Assembly (NCBI GenBank): GCA_051453625.1
Contig: JBOZIK010000001.1
Coordinates: 191,242,157-191,306,156 of the forward strand
DNA length: 64,000 nucleotides
Reading direction: 5' to 3'
DNA from: Welwitschia mirabilis
Lineage: Eukaryota; Gnetophyta; Gnetopsida; Welwitschiales
Of the stretch, positions 1 through 14,425 are shown in pieces. The notes beneath the pieces were generated by a model that was given only the letters and a program-made list of their open reading frames with translations, had not been told where the DNA came from and ran no database searches. The translations under genes were made by a program, and so were the position numbers. How positions within the stretch are numbered: the first letter of the stretch is position 1; every line of letters starts with the position of its first letter.

Positions 1-296
1 CTAATAAGCATAAATTCTTTTACCATTTGTATGATTGTTTGGATAATAAGGTGGATAATAAGCTTCGTAAAGATATTTTTAGTATTAGATCAGCCTCTTT
101 GATTATAAGATTTTTGTTTTAGATAGGAAGTATTGTAATTTACCCTAAATTCTATCAAATGTAATGAAGATTGCATGTCTTTTTAATATTTATCTTAGCT
201 CTCCATTATCATTGAAACTTAGTATAAACTTATCTAATGTCCTGTAAAACTACGCAAATTACCCTATCAAATATATACAATTTGGTAGCATAACAC
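1..296 (-). repeat. Possible LTR end (Athila-like), window-truncated
   Basis: The last ~70 bases (about 230-296) resemble the end of the minus-strand Athila-like LTR at 29850-29915: both carry an 'atgtcct' block, 'ccctatcaaata' and then 'ttggtag' close to the terminus. The earlier part does not align by eye. It may be a diverged LTR of a related family cut by the window edge, or chance similarity in AT-rich DNA. Confidence 0.3.
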
Positions 297-609
297 TACC
301 CTTATTACATAAATTAATAAAAACAAAGCTAGAATTTAAGACGTTTAGAGGTTCTTGGGAAAGAGAAATAAGTTTATTATTCAAAGAAAACATAAAATGC
401 CATTTAGTAATAGGACTTATAAATGTCAAAAGCCTCCATCAGTGGAAGGAGGTTGATAATGTTAAAAGTTAATAGATTTAGTAGGTGTAATAGCATTGGT
501 AGTTTTTTTTGCTCTTAGGTGTATTCTTAGGGGACCGTTTACACTTGGATATGTGCCATTCATTAGGAAGATCTTCTTCAGGTGCTCTTATAGCTTTTTC
601 TTTTATCAA

Positions 610-1380
610 AAGTAGAGGTTGAATATGAAGAGTTAACAATTGTAGATTTGGAAAAATGGATAATTTTTTTCTTTAGAAGGCTATAAATGAGAATTCTCTT
701 CTTACTTTTTGAGATTTAGATAATATTTAATGATATTTCGTTAACTATGATAGTGATTATAGTTCCTTAGTGGTCAAAGATATATAACTAGTTGTTGAAT
801 AATTTTATGATATATTTATTAATAAAACTTCTAGTAATGAAGCTGTAGAGGCCAAATTAACAAGAATGCAAGTGTGGTTTCTTGGTTTAATATTAACATA
901 AGTTTCTTGATCCTTTATGATAAAGTTTCCAAGATTATTACAAAAATCTAGAATAAATGATCAAAGTAAGATCTTCAAATTGGAAAATTCAATCATTATA
1001 AAAACCTCTAAAGAAGTATGATAATTAACTTTGAATCCTTTGATCCATGGTTTAAGGGAGAGAAAAATTACGTTAATATACCAAGGATCAGTATTTATTA
1101 CTTGGCTAACATTAATCCTTTTCTTAAAACCAAAAAGAAAGAAACCTTTTGAAAGGTTAAAAACTAAAAAGACATAAAAACATTTTAGCTCCCACATCTT
1201 ACTAATGCATATTTAAAAATACCTCGATAAAGGAGAAGAACCAATAAAAGATCCAATGGCATGTATAGCTACAAAATATTGATAAACATATTTATATTTA
1301 TCTGAAATATTAACTTCATAGACAGTAGGAGAAAAAGGACTATTGGCACTGGTACCCATTACTACCATTGTGTGGATGCT
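610..1380 (-). pseudogene. DUF4283-type protein remnant (LINE ORF1-like or zinc-knuckle family)
   Basis: A minus-strand reading frame (open at 961-1197, extended with frameshifts on both sides) has the DUF4283 pattern: a 'GFFLFGF' strand, then 'DPWYINVIFLSLKPW', then a block like 'ILVNLAS' where family members have the R-F-A-R-[IL]-C/L-V-x-[LI]-D-L motif. DUF4283 is found in ORF1 of plant L1-type LINEs and in zinc-knuckle proteins derived from them. I cannot see the CCHC knuckle that usually follows, nor any endonuclease or reverse transcriptase on either side. It is therefore a fragment, not a whole element. The upstream residues (toward 1370) also fit the domain N-terminus after a stop. The family call is mine by eye; the frame is broken and cannot encode a working protein. 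Confidence 0.55.
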
Positions 1381-4300
1381 ATATGAATCTTTATTGTTTT
1401 ATGCTTTAAATCTTGTTTTGTTATTGTGTATAATTCTAAATTTTTATTATAAATCAAGCATACCCTTAAATACTTTTCTGGTTTTATGCATTGCAAAATG
1501 ATGTCATAAACAAGTTTAATTTTGTAAATATTATCATAATAATAATAATTATACTAAAATAACACCTTTATTATATGTACTCATAGCAAGGAATAAATGG
1601 CCTAACTATAAATAAACATAGTTTAAAAACTCCTAACTATTCCTTATACCTGATTACGTTTAGAACTTAATATAAAATACTAGTTACAAAGTAATTGAAT
1701 GCAACATCTTAATGTAGTCAAATATAATAATTATAATCAAATTAATAAAGTAATTCATGCTATAAAAAATATGTTAATAGTAAATAATAAAAAATATATA
1801 AAAATTAAAAAGGATTATTTAATCATTTCTCGTATAGTTATTATTATCTCCATAAAAATGTTTAACTTTAAAATAATTTTATCTAAGTGACATACAATAA
1901 TATCATTTCTATTAATCTTAAAATTAATAAATTTGTAATGCTCCAATACTATTAGTAGAATAGTTTAGAATTTTTAATAAAACTAGATAAAAGATGAATC
2001 TAATTAAAAGGTTTTCAAATTGGAATTCATTTTCAAATAGGTTAAACTTTTCCTATTAATATTTAGATTGAAAAAGACATTAAGGATTTTTAAACTTGAG
2101 GCTAAACTTATCCTATTAAATAGACAATTAGACTAATAATTTTTAAATTAAATATTAAATAATTAATAAAATTAATGATTAAATTTGGAAATATGTATGG
2201 GATTTTAACATTGATGCTTAAAGGGTAAATATCTCAAGGGTTTCATATTAAAGATTAAATCACCACTAGTTAAATTAATAATTTTACTAGAAATTTTCAA
2301 ATTAAATATCAAAGTCTCAATTTAATTTATGTCTAAACTAGTGAAAAAATACTTACATTTTCTAAATTAAGTTTCAAATAAATAACCAAATCGATGATCA
2401 CATCAGTAAATAATATAAGTTTCTTGAGATTGACATTTATATCAAATGACTTAGAAAAGGATATTCAAAAATTGAAATTATGAGTAAACATTAGAAAAAT
2501 AAATTCCACTGTTCCCGTTTGACCAAAATATTGAAATTTTTCCTCCTTGTTTCATGAATTCACAAGACTTAGAAATATGAAAAATAATATTTAATAGTTT
2601 AGTTATGAAATTAGAATATATTATTCTATGATATTAAATTAGATGATATTTGGTAATATTATAAATAAAAAAGAATCCAAATAGTTAAACAATCATAACA
2701 TATATTGATCTCTATTTATGCTTGAAGTTTTACATACTTATTCCTTTAAACTTTTCAAATAATATACTTTAAGGTTATAAATACCATTTTATCATTAAAT
2801 TATTATTAACCAAGTTTAATCCTTATAATTTCCAAAATATTATTAAAAAGGAATGATGCTTGAATCTTATTTATAGTCATTCTAAGCTTTTAACTTTTAC
2901 ATAGGTTAAGCTACCTAAAAGGAATTCTATTTTTGGTGTTCTTAAGAGATACAAATCCCAAATTAATTTGGTTTCTAATCAAAGGAAATATTTAAAATTA
3001 ATGTTATAACATGGGAAAAATGTTAATATAATTATTAAAGTATCAAACTAGGTATTATGAAGAATATGTATGAAATACTATTACTCATGAAAATTTGTCA
3101 ATTATCGTTTGTTGTTAATATAAATTTTTCAAGTACATACTCATATACTATATAATCCAATGCAAGGCTATATAATATAATACTATCTTAAGAGTTTAAC
3201 GACATTAGGATCGTCTTTAAGATCATTGATTTATTTCTATAAATTCGTTTTACATCTAAAATCTATCATTGTAAATTTCTATTTTTCATTAGTATGATAA
3301 GGGTTATCTCATTATGAGGTTCTAAACCTCTCTTTTTCCTCCCTAGAAATGAGGGAATGATTATGTCATGAGGCATTTTTTCTACCAAGCCTAGGTCTTA
3401 AATTCTATTATGAAATGATATTTATTATAATATTTGTATCATTAGTAAATGCATTTTATTGTATGAATAGATTTGTGTTTTATTCCATCATCAATACAAT
3501 CACGATTACTAGTTTTGCAATAGTCTATTTTAAATATTCTTTTATGTTTATCTTTTAGAGTTATTTCATTCAATGCATTACTAAGGTTTAAAAGATTGAT
3601 TTGTCAGTGCCTATGATATCTTTCATTTTATCCTAATGTTTCTTACATTTTATTATAAAAGGAATTATCTCCAAATATAGTGTATTCATGCTATTTAAAT
3701 TCTATAATGAATAAATTAGTTTCCATCTATGAAACTATTTATACTAGAAATAATATATTAATCTTAACTTAGAATTACTTGATAGCTTATCTTATGAATA
3801 ATCATTTTAATTTTTAAGAGGATAACGTTTTCAACATCTAAATCTTTTTAATCCTTTTTTTTATAATCCTTATTGAAACCTTAGTTATATCCTTTTTTAA
3901 ACAACTTAAACCTTTGCAAGATGTAAACTTTCTTGAAGTCTTTGAAATAGAATGATATTACTATTTACTACTACCTATACCTTAATTGCTAGGGCATAAT
4001 ATTTAAATATTAAAATTGTAACAATCATTGAGGCATAGTAATCTTTAAATGTAGAAATAGATAAATGTTTAGAGAAAGTCACTTTTACTAATCAATGATT
4101 ATTGATTTTATTTTTGAATATTTCTTCCATAAAATGGAGTAAGAAATAGGTAAAAATAAAATATGATATGTGGACCTTAAAAAATATTTTAGATTACAAT
4201 TAATAAATATTATAATAATTTTTACTTAGTTGAAGAATAATTCATCTCCTTACAATATTATAAAATTAAGTCACAAATCATTGAATGTTAATGAAACAAG

Positions 4301-7300
4301 AATATTATAATAAAATTGTAGTGTTTATGACACATCAATAATACATTTAAAATATTATCAACAAAATGGAAGATTTTATAAGATCTTAAATCAAAATCAA
4401 ATTCAAAACTAAAGATCTTAGCATACAGTATAGCTGGTTTAATCTATGTTGCTAAGTTTAAAGCATCAACATTTAAGTCCTAAAGTGTGTGAGTTGATTT
4501 GTAATTTATATTTATATATTTAAGACATTTCACGATATGAGTTTTAACATTTTTAGCATAAATTACAAGTAATACCTAGATATTTTTTACTAGATCTTAA
4601 GCCAAGATAGGCCATCAATAAGTTTCACCTAGCTAAAAAAATCTAGTAACATTAATGAATGTGGTATAGTTTCTTATGAATTAACCTTTTTAAAATAAGA
4701 AAAAATAAAATTTTAAAGATAAACTTAAAGAGAATGGTCATCTAAATAGTAATTCAGAGGAGAGATTAGAGTTATAGAATGTAAAACATAGTTAAAAAAT
4801 CAATAAAAGGATTATCCAAGACAATAAAGGACAATAAGATATATCCATATCTCTTTTAAAAAAAAAAGATATATTCATATCAAAATTTAATAATGAGAGA
4901 ATATAATTTAAATATGAAAAAATATTTTATAAATAATAAACCTAAATAAACTAAAAGAGTTATTAAAATAATTCTGCCTTTTGATATTAGATCTATTAAT
5001 AATAACTTAATGAAAAATTAACATACCAAATTTTTTATTCTTAATGTGGTAAGATAAAACTCAAAATTAAGTCTTAAATAGGAAATCCAATAAAAAATAT
5101 AGGATTTCTTTATTATGAAACATATAAACTATTAGAATGATAAGTATAAATAGTAAAGAAAGATTTAATAATATCATAAAAGAACCATGTTTTTACACAT
5201 TATGGCTTATTATTAAATTCAATTGGTTTAAGAATCTCTCCATATCTTAAAATGGGATAGGTAAATTTAAAATAAACTTATTTTCTATTAAAGCTAAGAA
5301 AAGATTATGCCAACAAATAAAACACCATTAATCTGCTATGATAACTTATGAATAAAACATATGAATGGAAAAATTTATATGAATTCTTTTAAATAACTCA
5401 ATGAAAATTAAAAACCCTTTAAAATTTGATATTCGTAGACTTTGAAAAATTAATATAACTGAAAAATATCTTATAGTGTGTGATGAAAATGTATTAAAAA
5501 CAAAGTACAGGAGATTTCACAACATATTTCGTCTATAGGACTAAACTTATTTAACTATTAATAGGTTGGGTACTTAATATTATGCATTTTTATGGTTTAA
5601 CATATACAACTACGCTAGTCTAGAAAAACTCAAACTCATAGGTCATAAATTTGATTTCAATAAAAGTAGTTTCTTTTGCAAATACATGCTTTGTTTTAAT
5701 ACCATAATCTAGAGAAGTTCTTGAAATTAATAAAATTAAATTTATTGATAGTCCACCTTTTTTTATTTTGATAGGTGAATTTAATACCATTTTATTATCA
5801 AATGAAAACAATGGAATAATGCGTGCTTTACTAGATATGTGAATAAAATTTAATGCCTAATATTAAACTTAGGGTTATTTGATATTTTAATAAAACATTC
5901 ACAGTATTCACATATGTATTTTGGGTACATGTTAATTCTATTTAACATAATAAAAAAAGGCTAAATTACTCCTTACCAAAGATCATAAGTATCTAGGAGT
6001 TAACAAGATTAGTATACACACTTGATATAGGATATATGAAATCACTTCCAATCTACTTCTAACACCTTCAAAAAGAATAAAACTCGAAATATTTTAAAGT
6101 AGGTAACTTGGATAAATAATTTTATTAACTTTGTATTTAGGCCTTAAATGGCTTAGTACTCTAATCATCATCTAAGTTTTACTTGAGTCCATATGTGATA
6201 TTATCAATGTATCTTAGTTTATATATTCTTACTATTAGGGATATTATTATCCCTATCTCGTATAGCACTATACTTAGGATATGAAATATATATGTATACT
6301 TCCCATGTCATTTGTTTACATCGCTTGAGATAAGAAAATAATATAACTTATAAAATACATAGGTATGAAAATGAATTTTCATATAGATACATTATTGAAC
6401 ATAATATAACATTAAAAATATACAAATGAGAGCCACTCTATAGGAGACAAATACATGATCTGAAATTTCTAACACAAGAAGTCAACATTTACAAATACGT
6501 ATTAGCCACACACTGTAATTAGAAAAAATGAGTAACAAAATAGCTATCTGATATAATGAAATAAGTTACATTATAAAATAAGTAATAATGGTTAATCTCT
6601 ATTTTAACGCAAATGTCATACATGTTAAAAGTGTTACAATAAATTAAGTAGTTAACAATATTAAATTATTTTCTATTTCATGAGAAAAATAATGGAAATC
6701 ACATGAAAATAAGATTTAAATAATTTTATATTTAAATTTTCTTAAATATGTAAACTGTTAAAATATACTAAAAACATTACTCACACTAATAACATTCATT
6801 AATCAAGAACATTATTATTATAAAATAGCTAATAATGATTATGCAATAAGTAATCATATTACTAACTCATTTTATTTATAATTTACAACCTAGTGGTTGA
6901 TGTAACCTTCATAGATAATCAATAGAGGAATTGAAAAAATAAAGGTCAAATAAATACATTATGACATACAAAAGGAAACTTTTATAAGAAAAATAGTAAA
7001 AAAATGAATTAAAAAAAGTGACTTACAAATCAAATGTCATAAAAACCAATGAATTAATTCATTATCATCATTAATAAAAGAGTGAAGCATAAAAAATGTA
7101 TTATTTTGTAAAATTTTAATTCTATTATTTACACATGGAAATAAATTATAATCATTAGATTTAGGCTTCATTTTAACTACTCTTAATACATTTTTAGTGC
7201 TATAATATGTACTTCTAATTGGAATCTTATATTTATGGGATCATTGGTATTATTATAGTCTAATAAATATATTTTTAATTAATAATTATTGTAATAATTA

Positions 7301-8900
7301 TATAATGATATTTAATGTTTTACATTTTATGAAAATCAATGTGTAGGGAAAAAATGTATTATATAGTATTACAATTCATTTACTTTATCTTAGATAAGAC
7401 TATCTATATTTTATTTAATGCTTATATATAAATTTTCATTTGTAATAAAGTTTTAAAACATTTTAATAGAATTCTAGTTTTTTATATTAAATCTAATAGC
7501 ATGATATATGCACTTTTATTTAGTAAAATAATCTCTACATAAGTTTCCATCTTTTAGGAAAAGCAATGTAGAATATTTTGTAAGTGCTTATGTCATGATT
7601 CTAATTTTAACCTTTTTGCCTTTAGAATTAGTCCTTATACCTAAGGATAATCATTATGATTTGTACTTATTTCTAATTGAATTGATTCATACATTTACCA
7701 CATATGTGTAACTTAATGATACTCTCACAAATACATTAGATTAGTGATTATATACATAAATTATTTGGAAATATAGTTTCTATGGGTTTCATGTATTTGT
7801 ATTAATTCTTTAATCATTAAATTTGTAAACATCTTAACATGATCCAAAGGGATTCCATCGTTCTATAATATTACTAGTGTAAAGATCAAGTAGTCTCTAG
7901 TTATGTTACAAGGTTTTCATAGAAATGTTCAATTAAAGTAATTGCATATGAATTGATAGTTTTATGCATAAAACTAATAAATCATACAATATTTTTATTT
8001 GATTTAATGAAAATAATAGTTTACTATATTTTTTTTAAAATAGTCCTTGCAACATATATTTCTCGTCATACAATTATTAAAATGCTAACACTCTACAAAA
8101 CATCCATATAATTAAATGACATGTAGTTTAGCTTTTATAATGCATATGATGGAAGATAGTTTCTTATTAAGAAAGATTATATGTTAATTCTAGTTCTCTA
8201 TCCTTTTTAACTAGTTTATTATATAGAGTATTCTAAATTTCCTCTCAAGAATTAATAACTAATTCTTTATTATGAGTTATAGTTAATACCCCTAGGATTA
8301 TACTTTCTCATACTCATTTTTGAATTGATATATACAAGTCTAATAATTTCAGGAACTTTTATATAATGTTAACAATTTTGGCTTATAATAGTTATGGTTA
8401 TGCCATGAGATTTAAGACTTCAAAGATTAGCATGCATTTTTAATCTTTTATTTGATTTTCTTGGGTATTTTTTCAAACTTGTAAATTCAAGACTCACATT
8501 TGTCATTGAATCAAGTTGGAATTTTAAGTGAGATTCCTTTATTTGAATTTCTTAAGCTCTTTTCCTCAATTTTTAAGCTTTTCTTTTCTTGTTTAATGAG
8601 TCTTTCTTAAGATTTTTGGCATTTTTTTAGTTTTGTAAGATAAATATCTCTTATCAAGTTAAGTTAGGATGTGGAACAAGATCTCTTACTTTATTTTTCT
8701 TTTACTTGGGTCTATTTTTATGATTTGAATAGATTATGCTACGTTATATGGTGAGCAAGGTCTATTATGCTTAACTATATGATAATTAGTCCCTTTTTCT
8801 TATGTTTTGTTCTTTTGCTATATTCTTTTATACTTAATAATTTTACTAATCCTGCTTACGTTAAGTAATAAAAAGAGATAAATTACCATTTACCCCTTAA
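1381..8900. other. Unassigned AT-rich DNA, probably old transposon debris
   Basis: No coding region, LTR pair, tRNA or simple-repeat block that I can support was found in this 7.5-kb stretch. Open frames are short and have AT-driven composition (for example 1699-1890 plus and 5620-5811 minus) with no recognisable motif. The texture resembles the decayed LTR and leader DNA elsewhere in the window, so it is most likely transposon remains too old to identify by eye. Confidence 0.5.
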
Positions 8901-9244
8901 AAATTTAGTGTTTTTCATTGGTGATAAGATTTGTTTGGTGGTTGGAATAAGAAGCCTTAAGTAGACAAGGATCCATGTCACATGTTACACTACCTTCTTA
9001 ATCTTATTGTGTAATCTTAAATTGCCATAGCTATAAAGTTTTGGTCACACAGAGAGCTATGTCTCTCTTAAGTGGAAACATCTTAAGCACCTTAAGATTT
9101 ATATTCCTACATATGCCTTGATGATTAAGGGTATATTAGATGAAGGCTAGATGCATAATGGTAGGATCCACTTGGATTACATTACTAAGGGAAATAGGCC
9201 TAATAAATTTTAAATACTAAGTTTGAGGTATAAGAAGATTACCA

Positions 9245-9428
9245 ACATTGCATGGTACTCTTTCTTAATGGGGCTATATAGCTAAGATAACCAAACCTAA
9301 GTGATTACTTAGAAGACCCATTAACATGATTAATTAACATTGAATGTTCTCTTCCTTAATGGGGATATATAGTTGAGGTAACCAAACCTAGCTAATAACC
9401 TAGAAAATTCATCAACATGATTCACATT
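9245..9428. repeat. Two-copy 92-bp tandem duplication
   Basis: Two adjacent units of about 92 bases start at 9245 and 9337. Both contain 'acattg', then 'ttcttaatgggg' or 'ttccttaatgggg', 'tatatag', 'aaccaaacct' and 'aacatgatt'. They differ at many positions, so the duplication is old. It lies upstream of the copia gag/integrase remnant, perhaps in its leader or LTR. Confidence 0.7.
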
Positions 9429-9989
9429 TTTTATTTTTATTCCCTTTGCAGATAAGTGTATCATCCTTAGAGAGGACATAATCACTATCTAGATTTATGA
9501 GTAGACTTTAAAATTAATCAACTTTAGTATTTTCATCACCTAATAATCAATTTAGAACCCTTTTATTAAGATCTACCTCACTCACATTAAAAATTTTTAA
9601 ACAAAGTACCTTTGTTTTTCTTGTATGAATAGGTTCTCACTGGTTAGATGGTTTCTTGATTGTCATACTTTGTTATTTTAATAAATTACTCAATTTGTGG
9701 ACTTGATTCCATTTTCTTGTAATTATAGCTCTCCATTATAGTATTTTACCTCTTTACTTTAGTTGCATTATGACTTGGATAGATTATTTAAAATCACATA
9801 TGAGAGAAAGATCTCTATTCTTATGACTATATCATTTCTTAATATTTTTTTTCCTTATATCATTTTGGGGTTCAATAATAATTTTTAATATGATGGATAG
9901 ATCAGTTTTAGTTATGGATGTGAGAAAGATCCCTCTAATTATTAACTTTACCTCATAACTTATCAACTCTCTTTTTTTTTCATCCTCTT

Positions 9990-12317
9990 TCTATTATGGC
10001 ATATTCATCATCATCTTTAAAGGGTAAATTTCATTGGTTGTCATAGCCATTCATACCCATACATACCATTAGGATCATGGCCAACATGAGAGTCACTCTT
10101 TAAGATAATCCTTTATTGGAGTTTTGACATGAGGATTTTATATCAATCATGTGGATTTATAGTTAAGAAAAGGAATTCTTAATACATGATTATACACCTC
10201 TTTCGGATCAGGCCAAATAAGAATCTTGGAAAGATATTCATGAAAAATTTACAGAGGTTATGTATAAATCTATCGCTTATCAACATAAGAAATTTTTGAT
10301 TAAACTAAAAAATCTAGACCAACTGTTATAACTTAAGGGGTACATTATACTTTAAGAATGATCTAAAGCTCCTTAATGTCATAAATTGCATGAATAGCTT
10401 GTATTATAATAAGATCAAGATGAAATAACAGATTGCATAAATGCAAGACATCAAAGTAAAGGTAGTGGAGATTAACTTACAAAAACATGTTTGCATTTAT
10501 TATGTTAACTTGATCCACTATTTTTTGAAATAATCTTATTTGCATGGTTATATTATGTTACTACATGGTAGTAACTAATCAAATAATATGACTTTTGTTA
10601 TGCTTAATATGGATTTCATTTTTACTAAAGCTCGATTTAACTTCATAGGATATTCTTCCTCTAATGAAGCATGCAAAGTTTCTTATTCTTATGGTTCTCC
10701 TTATTAAAATAAATTTTTTACTAGAAAATACCACCTACAAAAGGAATCACATCATGATAAAAGTAAGGCTCTATAAAAATAGCAAAATGAGAAGCCAAAC
10801 TAGATTCATAAAAACATGAAGTAAGTTTAAAATACTATCACTTCTAAGGAGAATAAGTGTTATTTCTCATATTGTGGAAAACAAAATCATGTCACTGACT
10901 TATGTAGGATTTCTTAGAATAAGACACAGTCTATACCTAGGACAAATATAGTTACTAAAAAATCTAATTCTCTTAATGATGTTAAAAACTTTGAATTCAA
11001 TATAGTCTTTGAAAATTTTAAATCTATTAGAATTAGTGAGTACATACCTCATGGTGAGATTTGGATGCTTTGAAATAGGTGTAACTTATTATATGATTTA
11101 TCACTATGATTATTTTTATGACTTTGTCAAAGCACCAAGGCATGATTATTTAGTAGATAGAACATTAGTTTTTGTAGAAGGCTATGATTCAGTTACCCTT
11201 AACTTTACATCTCTCTCTTCATAAACTATTTCACATGTTCTACATGTTCCTTCTTTGAAATTGAATTTTTTATCACTTTCAACTTTATTGCAAGAAGATC
11301 ACTCTATTTCTGTGATGAAGCACTTAGTGGATACCTTTAATAGAAATAAGTAACTAGTTAATAAAGAATACATGGATGTATAACTCTCTTATCTTCATAG
11401 TTATGTCAAAATATGAGAGATTACTGGTACAATTTTTCAAAATGAAGTTTCTTCCTTGCTATTATAATAGGTTTAACTAGGACATCTTGTGCTTCATACA
11501 ATGAATGCAATATATGAAAATGACCATTAACTTCTTCTATACATTCCATAGGATTTGCCTCAATGTAAAGTACATATCATGGGTAAGATACTAAACAGTC
11601 ATTTACACTAAGTAAATAGTATGTAGATTGAAAGATTTTGCTTGTTACTATGATCTAGGTGGACATATGTTAGTTTCCACTTTCCACATACTTTATTACT
11701 TTATGAAAAAAAACTTTTTACATACTTCATTACTTTATATCCTTTATTCATAACTATTCTAAATGACTTGGGTATATTTCATCAAACCCATATTACAAAC
11801 TTTAGATATTTTTAAGAAGTTTAAAACTACAGTGAAAAAGCAAGCCAAAACAATAGCAGAGAGTGCACATTTTCCAAGTTCAAGTAATTTCTTATTTTTA
11901 AAGGGATTCAACATTTGTAATTCTACCCATGGACACCTTAACAAAATAGAATTGTCACATTATTTAATCACATTATCATGGACATAACTCATTTTATGAT
12001 ATATTTTAATGGTTATAATACCTATTTTTTAGGTGAATTAGTGAATATAGTAGCACATCTCAATAATCATATTGATTAGTATACTAAAAAGGGAGTATCT
12101 TCAACTAAAAAATGGTATGGGTACAAGCTAGAATTAAATCATTTTCATGTTTTTAGTTGCAAGTGCTATGTTTATATTCGAAGGAAACATCATGAAAAAT
12201 TTGGAGCACATTCTTGCATTGACATTTTTGTGGGATATTCAACTAACTAAAAGGATTATTGACTATATCTTGTAGAGAATTATAAGATAATTATTTCTCA
12301 TTATATTATTATTAGCA
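9990..12317 (+). mobile_element. Left part of a decayed Ty1/copia element (gag to integrase)
   Basis: This is the 5' portion of a copia element. Its 3' portion (RT and RNase H) probably lies at 53891-55720, on the other side of a 41.6-kb nested insertion. The order knuckle, integrase, [insertion], RT, RNase H is the Ty1/copia gene order. The break falls right after the integrase C-terminal motif, in the variable linker before RT. No left LTR or primer-binding site was identified, so the true 5' end is unknown. That the two halves belong to one element is inferred from order, strand and position. Confidence 0.6.
10858..12317 (+). pseudogene. Copia gag zinc knuckle and integrase remnant
   Basis: The knuckle is at 10858-10908: 'SYCGKQNHVTDLC' keeps C-x4-H-x4-C, but the first cysteine of CCHC is Phe (ttc). 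The integrase core follows at 11763 with 'MTWVYFIKP' and 'IFKKFKTTVKKQ', the usual copia stretch between the first and second catalytic acids. Frameshifts then lead to a 'HGHP-KQNR' block (family: PQQNGVAER) and 'NHFHVFSCKCYVYI' near 12140. The C-terminal 'FVGYSTN-KDY-LYLVENYKIIISHYIII' region corresponds to the family GY-x-KGY-x-L block. Several stops and at least three frameshifts make it inactive. The sequence from about 9990 to 10850 is probably the rest of gag but shows no diagnostic motif. Confidence 0.8.
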
Positions 12318-13625
12318 TGTAAAAATTAACATTCTCATTAAGTTATCTAACTAATTTATATTAATAGAAGGTTTTAAAATAACCATTATATTATGAAATT
12401 ATGTCTTATACCTATTTTTAATAATATATATGAACTTATCACTTCCCCATAACATTTTCACACTAATTACTAAATTTTAAAGGACATTACAAAAGATGAA
12501 CATCATCCAGCTTAAAATGTTGTCTTCCCCATTCAGGTCACTAGTGTCACTAGTTCTTTTAAGTAGAACACTAATTCTTATGTTCTAGACTTCTCATGAA
12601 AAAATCAGTTGAATGTATTTATGGGCTTAGTTAAGTTTTATATTTGAAATAACTAGCATCTTTGACAATAGGTGGGAGTGATAAGGATGACATGTAGTGA
12701 CATGTGGTAGTATTAAGTAAAATGACATGGAAGATACGTGATAAACATTAATGGTTAACAAAAGAAGTATCATCTAGAAGTTAAGAGTTAGACTCATCAT
12801 GATGTCTCTTACCTAATATACTAATGCTAGATAACAAAATTTGTAACCTCTCACCTGACACTATGAGCCAAAGGATTTCTACCATCTCCCATTTCATGCT
12901 CACTTATAAAAAGGCCTTGAGACCTAATTTGTAATATTCTCTAGTTGGAAAGTAGTAGAATTCTTGGATTTTCAAGTTAACATGGCCTTTTAAGTATCTT
13001 ATTTGGGATAGAACTATTTTACAGGTATTGTTAGAAGTCCACACTAGCATTTTATTTTTCCACTGATGTAATGTGTGTTCTTGATAACAAAAAGTAGTTA
13101 TTTTCTTTTGATTTTAATTTGCACATAATTTTATGCTTATGAAACTAAAATAAAACTATATTATCAAGTTATATTACTACTTAAGTGAATTTCGTAGTTA
13201 GTTGGTTTAAGTCTCTTTTATTCGATGGATCTTAAGTACTACAAGTCCTTACTTTTCATACTTATTAAAGGGATATAAAGGACTAAGTTACTATTGAGTT
13301 CATTGATCCTTATATGGCAAATGAGATTATGTCACCATGACTAGGATATCTTTGAATTAAAGGATTACTATAACACAAATTAGGGTAAACCTTAAATATT
13401 ATTCGATTTCGTATCTCTCCGATCAAATTTTTAACAACATTCTCAAACTCTCTATTTTTTCCTTTTTTTGATTAAAATTATAAGATAATAAAAATTTTTA
13501 TAAGTTCTATTAAGTTGCCCCAATTATTTTTATGAAAAAATAATGCTAGGTATCCACCTAGTTTATTTCAGTTTGACTATATTATGCATGAATAGATTTT
13601 AACATCATTATAGGGAATAATGACA
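12318..13625 (+). repeat. Left LTR-like repeat of the outer Athila-like element
   Basis: About 1.3 kb aligning along its length with 51724-53890. Shared blocks include 'catgaaaaaatca' near 12595, 'cttacctaatata', 'tctagttggaaagta' (12940), 'tgatgtaatgt', 'tttaagtctctttta' and 'ctcaaactctctatttt'. It begins near 'TGT' at 12318. The 3' limit is set where similarity to the right copy fades (13600-13625). It lacks a ~45-base stretch present in the right copy near 53575-53620. Confidence 0.75.
12905..12912 (+). promoter_or_regulatory. TATA-like box in the left LTR
   Basis: TATAAAAA lies at the same alignment position as TATAAAAT at 53129-53136 in the right LTR copy and is followed by a short conserved block, as in LTR promoters. 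Its function is inferred from position and conservation only. Confidence 0.4.
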
Positions 13626-14425
13626 TAATAGCTTCTCAAGAAAAGTATAATTTTACTTTATTATAAGATTTTAGATTAGTTTTTATTTTTCTAGTAGCTA
13701 ATACTAGTTCTCTCTAGTGAAACCTAAAGCTATCCTTTTTCTTTTTCTTTTTCTTTTATGTGTTTGTTTCCTTTCTTTTTTTTTTTTTAGTTGGGGGTAT
13801 TAGTCCATTTTCAGTAATACACAAAATGGTATAGTTTACATTTTTTTTAACTTTATATCCTAACCTAAGCTATATTTTGATGCTAAATATTTTGTGTTAC
13901 AAGTCTAACATTTTTTTTGAAACTTTCAACCAAAAGAAGATGAAAGAAGTAATACATCATTCATTTTCTTTTACTGTTTTTTTAATTACTATAATTTGCA
14001 TAGAGGTAGTTAAATTTTATTTAGTGAATTTTCTTTTTTAGTTATAAAATGCTAACAATAACAAAAAATTAGAATTTATTTTTATTTATAATCAATTTTG
14101 ATAAACTATTTTAATTTTTGTTATGTTTCTCTATGATATGATTACCCTGATCATTTTGCATGAACTTTGTGAGCTTCTATAATTTTCTTGAAACTGTAAC
14201 TTCCAAACAAATTCATGCTACTAACTTTTCTAATTAGAACCATTGGTCTTTCTGTATAAAACACTCTTATAATTTTCTCAAGACCTCTATAAACCTCTAG
14301 AAAACTTTTTATTATTTAAGTGCTATCTGAGATCTAATCTGAAATTTGTCTAAAACTTGTTTAAACTTTGCATGCCTTAGATATAATATGAATTAGGTTT
14401 ATTAATTAGAAACCCCTTCAACAAT
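13626..14425 (+). other. Leader of the outer Athila-like element
   Basis: About 800 bases between the left LTR and gag, with no coding signal. It includes polypyrimidine runs at 13733-13757 (TTTTTC repeats) and 13770-13788. A tRNA-Asp-type primer-binding site expected just after the LTR was not seen. Confidence 0.5.

Noticed and set aside
12318-13625. 12318-13625 and 51724-53890 as LTRs of the copia element itself
   Set aside because: They lie between copia integrase and copia RT, inside the element, and bracket Athila-like gag-pol; LTRs of the inserted element fit better.
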